Shown here: positions 1 through 3,935 of the stretch, piece after piece
Layout: each line of letters starts with the position of its first letter
Position numbering within the stretch: the stretch's first letter is position 1
NCBI GenBank assembly: GCA_027488415.1
Contig: JAIYBS010000297.1
Coordinates: 1 to 5,772, forward strand
Direction of reading: 5' to 3'
DNA from: Planctomycetaceae bacterium
GTDB taxonomy: Bacteria > Planctomycetota > Phycisphaerae > Phycisphaerales > SM1A02
DNA length: 5,772 bases
Position numbers and translations under genes: made by a program
The notes under the pieces: generated by a model
Told to the model about the DNA's origin: nothing
Seen by the model: only the letters and a program-made list of their open reading frames with translations
Database searches by the model: none

Positions 1-707
1 AGCGAGCGGTCGGCGCGGGCGAGGAACGACTTGCGCACGAGGGCAAGCGTGATGCCGCTCGCGCCGAGGTTCTTCTGGCCGCTCGAGAAGATCAGCTCGT
101 GCGCGGCGAGGTCGTACGTGCGCGAGAAGATGTCGCTGGTCGCGTCGCAGACGAGCGGCGCGGCGACGCGCGGCGGGCGCGCGAACTGCGTTCCCTCCAC
201 CGTGTTGTTCGAGCAGTAGCAGAAGTACGCGGCACCGGCGCAGTCGGCGATCTCGGAGTCCGCGGGGACGTGGTCGAACCGGCACGTCGCGCCGTCGAAG
301 ACCTTCTTGGTCCGCCGGACGCACGCGGTCTCCTTCTCGCCCTTGTGGCTCCACAGCCCCGTGTCGGCGAACGCGACCCAGCCGTCCTTGGGCACGAAGT
401 TCATCGCGATGATCGAGAAGTGCTGCATCGAGCCTCCCGGGAGGAACAGCACCTCCCAGTCGTCTTCGACGCCGGCGCACGCGCGCACGCTGTCGAACGC
501 CTCGGCGAGCAGCCGGTCGTACGCAGCGCCGCGATGGCTCTGCTCGAGCAGGCCGATTCCCGTCCCGTACAGGTCGAGCATCTCGGCCTGCAGCTGGGCC
601 AGCACCGATTCCGGCATGCACGCGGGACCGGCGGAGAAGTTGTAGACCCGCCCGGCGGAGGGGGTGGTCGGCGGCTCGGGGGCACGGAGGGGGGCGATGG
701 TGGTCAT
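1..707 (-). CDS. serC: Phosphoserine aminotransferase, N-terminal two thirds (3' end off window)
   Basis: Enzyme of serine biosynthesis (also used in PLP biosynthesis in some bacteria): it transaminates 3-phosphohydroxypyruvate with glutamate to give O-phosphoserine, in the cytoplasm, with PLP as cofactor. The sequence shows 235 complete codons; the family is about 360-370 residues, so roughly a third is missing beyond the left edge. Seen: the family N-terminal signature YNFSAGPACMPESVL (residues 22-36), GTGIGLLEQSHRG (48-60), LFLPGGSMQHF (87-97), the active-site stretch SNNTVEGTQF (166-175), CDATSDIFSR (187-196) and the PLP Schiff-base lysine in SSGQKNLGASG (Lys212, codon 72-74). The start is the ATG at 705-707; about 20 residues precede the conserved NFSAGPA block, slightly longer than usual. 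No good Shine-Dalgarno is seen. It is transcribed divergently from the next gene. Identification is by motif and is secure; no frame break is seen in the visible part. Confidence 0.95.
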   Translation of the reverse strand, partial: MTTIAPLRAPEPPTTPSAGRVYNFSAGPACMPESVLAQLQAEMLDLYGTGIGLLEQSHRGAAYDRLLAEAFDSVRACAGVEDDWEVLFLPGGSMQHFSIIAMNFVPKDGWVAFADTGLWSHKGEKETACVRRTKKVFDGATCRFDHVPADSEIADCAGAAYFCYCSNNTVEGTQFARPPRVAAPLVCDATSDIFSRTYDLAAHELIFSSGQKNLGASGITLALVRKSFLARADRS

Positions 708-819
708 GGTGAACCGGAAAGGGTATTCGCGACGCGAACTCGGAGAAAAGCACGCCCGATATCCAATTTCTGCCGACTCCACGATGGGTGAACGCTTTGC
801 TTTCCGTTCAGGAACACGG
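708..819. promoter_or_regulatory. Divergent intergenic region between serC and the 820 gene
   Basis: This 112-base spacer separates two divergently oriented genes, so it should hold promoters for both. It is less GC-rich than the flanks. A perfect 6-bp dyad with a one-base spacer, TTCGCG-A-CGCGAA, lies at 726-738, 19 bases ahead of the serC start, and looks like a possible operator. I could not assign -35/-10 boxes with any confidence. Confidence 0.35.
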
Positions 820-1317
820 ATGCATCCTCGGCCGCCATCCTCCGCCACGCCCTTCGGCACAAGCCTCGTCGTCATCGGCGCCGACGCCAAGGTTGCGCAG
901 ACCGACGGCAAGCTCGCGATGCGAGAGCTGCTGCAGGTTTCGGAGGAACGTCGCTTCGAGCTGCGCCCCGGGCCGGGATCGGGAATGGCGGCCGTCGACT
1001 TCGGGCCCGGCGTCCTCAACGTCACGCTGATCGGCGCGCCGCGAACCTCGCTGGAGGTCGAGTTCATGATCGTCGGACTCGGCCCGCTCCTGCTGGATGC
1101 CTGGTGCACGCTCGGCGCGCACGCCGGGGCGGACGTCCGGCTCATCGACGGGTTCGGTCGGCTGGCCGTGCCGGACCTGACCACGCGAGCGCCGGGCGCA
1201 GCTCCGCTCGAGCTCAGCGCCGGTCGATACCTCCTGGTGGCCGATGCATGCCACTGCGCGACCGCGCTCCGCATCGCGGAGCCGATCAGCGCCCGATCGC
1301 TCCGAGCTGCGGTCTGA
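820..1317 (+). CDS. Hypothetical protein, 165 aa
   Basis: I do not recognise this protein and give it no function. The frame is judged coding because third positions are strongly G/C from about codon 10 to the stop, and the amino-acid pattern (alternating hydrophobic strands such as LVVIGADAKV at 17-26, LEVEFMIVGLGPLLLDAW at 79-96 and GRYLLVADA at 136-143) is protein-like, whereas the opposite-strand frame is an Arg/Asp/Glu-rich shadow. The strand-rich look suggests a small beta-sandwich or receiver-like fold, but this is a guess. There is no signal peptide and no clear membrane helix; a C-x-C pair (Cys144, Cys146) is present. The start chosen is the ATG at 820, with AGGAA at 810-814 five bases upstream. 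In-frame ATGs at 784 and 664 would lengthen it, but lack a Shine-Dalgarno and have poorer codon bias. It converges on the kinase gene. Confidence 0.6.
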   Translation: MHPRPPSSATPFGTSLVVIGADAKVAQTDGKLAMRELLQVSEERRFELRPGPGSGMAAVDFGPGVLNVTLIGAPRTSLEVEFMIVGLGPLLLDAWCTLGAHAGADVRLIDGFGRLAVPDLTTRAPGAAPLELSAGRYLLVADACHCATALRIAEPISARSLRAAV

Positions 1318-1404
1318 TCTTCGCCCTCGAACTCGACGCTGACCCCGGGGCCCGGCCAATGCCGTGCGCCGCGTCCACGCGTCGGTCACTCATGAACTCG
1401 CGCG
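1318..1404. other. Short convergent intergenic spacer
   Basis: These 87 bases lie between two stop codons of converging genes. A terminator would be expected, but I see only short GC-rich self-complementary stretches (CCCCGGGG near 1343) and no hairpin with a T-run. Confidence 0.4.
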
Positions 1405-2463
1405 TCAGCGCATCGCGGGAAGCGCGGAGGACAGCATGGCGGCGAACTCCGCCGCGGTTGCGGGCCTGCGCAGCGGATCGACGTCCAGCGCGGCATGCAG
1501 CGCATCGTCGATCGGGCCGGCGAGGTCCGGACGCCGCTCCGAAAGGCGTACGCGCGACTCGAAGAGCACCGCCTTGAGAAGCGCCATCGCGCCGCGGTCC
1601 TCCACCTCGTAGGGGAGGTGGCCGGCAAGCAGCTCGTAGAGCACCAGCGCGACCTGATAGACATCGGTCGCGGGCCCGACGCGGCTCGCCTTGCCGTCAG
1701 CCTGCTCAGGGCTCATGTACGCGAAGGTGCCGACGAGGTTGCCCGTCTCGGTGCGGAAGCCCGTGCGGTTGCCGTCCTCGCGGTGCAGGCGGGCGACGCC
1801 GAAGTCGACCAGCCGGGTCCGGCCGTCGCTCCCGACGAGGATGTTGTGCGGCTTGATGTCGCGGTGAATGACGCCGGCCGAGTGCGCGTGCGACAGCGCG
1901 TCAAGGACCTGCACGGCGAACTCGACGCGACCAGCGTCCGAGACCGAGTGCCGTCCGCACCAGCGGTCGATCGTGTCGCCCTCGACGAAGTCCATCGCCA
2001 GGTAGACCTGGCCGTCCACCGTGTGACCCGACTCGTGCAGCGCCACGATTCCTGGGTGCCGCAGCCGCGAGAGGATCCGGCTCTCCTGCCGGAAACGCAG
2101 GAGGGCCTGCGAGCTCGCGCCGACGTTCATCACCTTGAGCGCGACGCGCTTTCCGTTCTCCCAGCAGGTCGCCTCGAAGACGCGGCTGGTCCCTCCCGCA
2201 CCAAGCCGGCGATCAATCCTGAAACCCACGACCTCCGGGAACCGCTCCGCTGCCCCTTCGCAGCTCCGCGAGACTTCCCGGTCGACCGGCAGATCGACCG
2301 CCGACTCATCCGCCGCCAGGAGCGCCACGACATCCGAGCGCGTTCCGTCGTCATTCCCGCAGGCGACGGACAGGAAGGCCTCGCGCTGCTCGGACGGCAG
2401 CTCCACGGCTGCCTCGAACAGGCGACGGACCAGCACCCAACGCTCGGAGGCGGCCACGCTCAT
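1405..2463 (-). CDS. Soluble Ser/Thr protein kinase (Hanks type), ECF-sigma partner
   Basis: This is a 352-residue eukaryotic-like protein kinase that transfers ATP phosphate to Ser/Thr of a protein target. All catalytic landmarks are present: Gly-rich loop LGAGGTSRV (87-95), VALK with the ATP lysine Lys110, the helix-C Glu127, catalytic loop HRDIKPHN (200-207, Asp202), DFG (220-222), SPEQ in place of APE (251-254), helix-F Asp267 and the terminal Arg333, so it should be active. The first 60 residues (RWVLVRRLFEAAVEL..., ending LLAADES) resemble the short helical N-terminal segment common to planctomycete and acidobacterial kinases linked to sigma factors. Unlike many PknB-type kinases it has no membrane helix and no C-terminal sensor, PASTA or TPR region; it ends just after the kinase fold. 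The start is the ATG at 2461-2463, which overlaps the sigma-factor stop by four bases (ATGA), indicating translational coupling. The longer frame upstream of this ATG is only sigma-gene shadow. Its likeliest substrate is the co-encoded sigma factor, by inference from context. Confidence 0.95.
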   Translation of the reverse strand: MSVAASERWVLVRRLFEAAVELPSEQREAFLSVACGNDDGTRSDVVALLAADESAVDLPVDREVSRSCEGAAERFPEVVGFRIDRRLGAGGTSRVFEATCWENGKRVALKVMNVGASSQALLRFRQESRILSRLRHPGIVALHESGHTVDGQVYLAMDFVEGDTIDRWCGRHSVSDAGRVEFAVQVLDALSHAHSAGVIHRDIKPHNILVGSDGRTRLVDFGVARLHREDGNRTGFRTETGNLVGTFAYMSPEQADGKASRVGPATDVYQVALVLYELLAGHLPYEVEDRGAMALLKAVLFESRVRLSERRPDLAGPIDDALHAALDVDPLRRPATAAEFAAMLSSALPAMR

Positions 2464-3038
2464 GAGCCCGACGCACCCTTCCCCGAACCGCCGGAGGAGA
2501 GCCCGTACTGCTTCTCGAGGAACGCACGGGCGAACCGCCAGTCGCGCTCCGCGGTGGGCACGCTCGTACCGACGAGGCGCGCCACGTGATCCATGGCGAC
2601 GCCACCGAAGATCCGCAGCTCCGCGACGCGGGCGCTGCGGGCATCGACCTTGGCCAGGCACTGCAGCGCATCCTCAAGCTCGAGCAGGCCGCTGACGTCC
2701 GCGGAACGGTCCGCCGGGTCGTAGGTGTCCATCGACGCGCCGCGCCGACCGGCACCGCGCTTCTTGCTTCCGCGGCGGCGCGCGTGGTCGACGAGGACGC
2801 TTCGCAGCACGGTCGCCGCGGTGGCGAAGAAGTGCTCCTCGCTCGCGAAGTCCGCGCTGTCGCGCTCGGCGAGCTTGAGGAACGCCTCGTTGACCACCGC
2901 CGTCGGCTGGAGGGTGTGGCCCACCGGCTGCGAACGCATGAACATCGCGGAGAGCTCTTTCAGCCGTCCGTAGATGCTTTCGAACAATTCAGGCAGGCTC
3001 GGCTCGCCGGAGGCGGCCGACGCGGGCAGGGAACTCAT
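2460..3038 (-). CDS. ECF RNA polymerase sigma factor (HTLQPTA type)
   Basis: A 192-residue two-domain sigma factor that directs RNA polymerase to a specific promoter set. Region 2 spans about residues 16-95: LPELFESIYGRLKELS, then HTLQPTAVVNEAFLKLAE (41-58), EEHFFATAATVLRSVLVDHA (67-86) and a basic stretch RRRGSKKRG. Region 4 spans about 118-178, with the helix-turn-helix inside LRIFGGVAMDHVARLVGTS (141-159) followed by AERDWRFARAFLEKQ. This matches the sigma subfamily abundant in planctomycetes that sits beside Ser/Thr kinases and has no anti-sigma gene. In region 2.2 the acidic DAED-like motif of typical ECF factors is replaced by QPTA (Thr46). The start chosen is the ATG at 3036-3038, with GGAG at 3047-3050 eight bases upstream; a GTG 11 codons further up (3069-3071) has no better signal. 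The tail is Gly/Ser-rich (SGGSGKGASGS). It is the first gene of a two-gene operon with the kinase. Confidence 0.94.
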   Translation of the reverse strand: MSSLPASAASGEPSLPELFESIYGRLKELSAMFMRSQPVGHTLQPTAVVNEAFLKLAERDSADFASEEHFFATAATVLRSVLVDHARRRGSKKRGAGRRGASMDTYDPADRSADVSGLLELEDALQCLAKVDARSARVAELRIFGGVAMDHVARLVGTSVPTAERDWRFARAFLEKQYGLSSGGSGKGASGS

Positions 3039-3274
3039 GGGAACCACTCCAGTCCAGGTAAACACGAACACGCCGAAACACGCTTTCGGGCATGAACGCC
3101 ACGCTTCCCGGTTCCCGCTCTCCTGTGGTGGCCGCCGCGCAACCGGCGACCGGAAGACAGCATGCCGCGCATCCGGGTCGAGTCAAGCAGCGGGCGCAAG
3201 AAATCGCCGGGATCGACCGCCTGCGCCCGATTGCCTGCCTGAAACTTGCGGAGTTCCCGACATTGAACGAGAAA

Positions 3275-3312
3275 GAGCCCGGCGGGATGCATCGCTGCAT
3301 CCCGCCGGGCTC
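3275..3312 (-). terminator. 17-bp perfect hairpin, possible minus-strand terminator or leader element
   Basis: GAGCCCGGCGGGATGCA (3275-3291) is exactly complementary to 3296-3312, with a 4-base loop TCGC: 17 uninterrupted pairs. On the minus strand the hairpin is followed by TTTCTCGTTC, a weak pyrimidine/T tract; on the plus strand no T-run follows, so termination of leftward transcription is more likely. It lies about 240 bases upstream of the sigma-factor start, so it would end a transcript coming from the right, or sit in a long 5' leader. Confidence 0.5.
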
Positions 3313-3600
3313 GGGTCCGACCCCGGGAGGGACCGGACCAGGTTTGAAAAGGGCCAGGTGGACCCGGAACGTCGGGAACCACTGCCGACGCCATGAGAGG
3401 CGCGACTTCCCGCCGAAGAGGCTCACGGAATTCCGACTCAAGGGCAACTCGGAAACAAACTCGAAAATCCCCACCAAGACGCGATGGTTGCCGGGGCGAC
3501 CTTGCGTTCTGAAAGGTGGACCTGCACCTGCCGCCCCGAGCACTGTCCGAAATCGGGTCCGAAAGCCACTCCCTTCGCGAGCCTGGCAGGGCCGCGGAGA

Positions 3601-3648
3601 ACCAAATGCCCCCCGGAGTTACACGCCTCCGGGGGGTATTGTTTTGGT
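3601..3648 (+). terminator. Rho-independent terminator, probably bidirectional
   Basis: A 10-bp GC stem CCCCCCGGAG (3609-3618) pairs with CTCCGGGGGG (3627-3636) around an 8-base loop, followed on the plus strand by TATTGTTTT. ACCAAA at 3601-3606 and TTTGGT at 3643-3648 extend the dyad outward, giving a T-rich tail (CATTTGGT) on the minus strand too. Leftward, it could stop transcripts from the exporter operon that read through the peptide gene. Rightward, it would end a transcript for which I see no gene. Confidence 0.65.
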
Positions 3649-3679
3649 CCGCGAACCGCGGAAATCCATGAAATCGGCT

Positions 3680-3718
3680 GTCCAAGGCCGGCGATGGATC
3701 CGATGGTCACCCTTGGAC
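3680..3718 (+). promoter_or_regulatory. Inverted repeat GTCCAAGG...CCTTGGAC ahead of the peptide gene
   Basis: GTCCAAGG (3680-3687) is the exact complement of CCTTGGAC (3711-3718), 23 bases apart, with a GGATCC palindrome in between. The right arm ends four bases before AGGGA (3723-3727), the candidate ribosome-binding site of the upstream ATG at 3735. It could be an operator or a 5'-leader stem controlling translation. It has no T-run, so it is not a terminator. Confidence 0.35.
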
Positions 3719-3782
3719 GATGAGGGACCAGCCCATGGCGAAGAAGGCCTCTGCACGTCGCGCGACCCGAAAGGAAACCCCG

Positions 3783-3935
3783 ATGACCAACGACAAGAAG
3801 CTCAATGCCAAGGATCTCGCGAAGGTTCAGGGCGGCGCCGCCAAGAAGGGCGCCTCCTCGGGCCTCGCCAAGGCCAGCGCCGGCCGCACGTCGGCGTCCG
3901 CGAAGGGCGTCAACCTCGGTTCGAAGCGGCGCTGA
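3783..3935 (+). CDS. Putative double-glycine-leader secreted peptide precursor, 50 aa
   Basis: A small, probably secreted peptide precursor. Residues 7-18, LNAKDLAKVQGG, fit the double-glycine leader consensus: Leu at -12, Asp at -8, Leu at -7, Val at -4, Gly at -2 and -1. In known systems such leaders are cut after GG by the C39 peptidase domain of a dedicated ABC exporter. The predicted 32-residue core (codons from 3837) has 8 Ala, 6 Ser, 5 Gly, 5 Lys and 3 Arg, ending GSKRR; it has no Asp, Glu, Cys or aromatic residue, so it is strongly cationic and unlikely to be disulfide- or lanthionine-bridged. The start at 3783 has AGGA seven bases upstream (3772-3775) and gives a conventional 18-residue leader. 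An in-frame ATG at 3735, also with a good AGGGA site, would add a basic 16-residue N-terminus (66 aa); one at 3720 would give 71 aa. It converges on, and overlaps by 26 bases, a TolC-type gene. No modification or immunity gene is seen. Alternative: a small Lys/Ala-rich nucleic-acid-binding protein. Confidence 0.65.
   Translation: MTNDKKLNAKDLAKVQGGAAKKGASSGLAKASAGRTSASAKGVNLGSKRR

Larger units (their letters stand above)
3039..3782. other. Long intergenic region with several hairpins, no convincing gene
   Basis: About 740 bases separate the sigma-factor start (minus strand) from the small peptide gene (plus strand), in a window where other gaps are 0-110 bases. Open frames run through it on both strands, but none has a family signature, a Shine-Dalgarno plus codon bias, or hydrophobic patterning. 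They are Pro/Arg/Gly-rich translations of the hairpins. Contents: a small CCGAAA/TTTCGG dyad at 3073-3089, a 17-bp perfect hairpin at 3275-3312, a 10-bp palindrome CGGAATTCCG at 3426-3435, a 10-base direct repeat TCGGGTCCGA at 3311-3320 and 3553-3562, a terminator-like hairpin at 3601-3648 and an 8-bp dyad at 3680-3718. It must carry the promoter of the sigma/kinase operon and probably that of the peptide gene; an unannotated RNA is possible. Confidence 0.55.

Noticed and set aside
808..1389. A 193-residue minus-strand frame opposite the 820 gene
   Set aside because: Its composition is Arg/Glu/Asp/Gln-rich without hydrophobic patterning, typical of antisense shadows of GC-rich genes.
1495..2589. 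A 364-residue plus-strand frame opposite the kinase
   Set aside because: The kinase on the minus strand has all catalytic motifs in order; this is its shadow.
2464..2661. Upstream extension of the kinase frame to 2661
   Set aside because: These codons lie inside the sigma-factor gene, are Arg-rich, and the ATG at 2463 gives the normal N-terminal segment and an ATGA coupling.
2989..3543. Minus-strand frames of 184-216 residues upstream of the sigma factor
   Set aside because: No motif, poor codon bias, and translation of the 17-bp hairpin in the middle; judged noncoding.
3270..3650. Known structured RNAs (RNase P RNA, SRP RNA, 6S RNA, tmRNA, c-di-GMP riboswitch)
   Set aside because: I looked for their conserved core motifs on both strands and did not find them; a new or lineage-specific RNA remains possible.
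3484..3723. A 79-residue plus-strand frame with six Cys and a PPELHASGGYCFG stretch, considered as a second GG-leader precursor
   Set aside because: The GG lies inside the terminator hairpin, the preceding residues do not fit the leader consensus, and there is no Shine-Dalgarno at the ATG.
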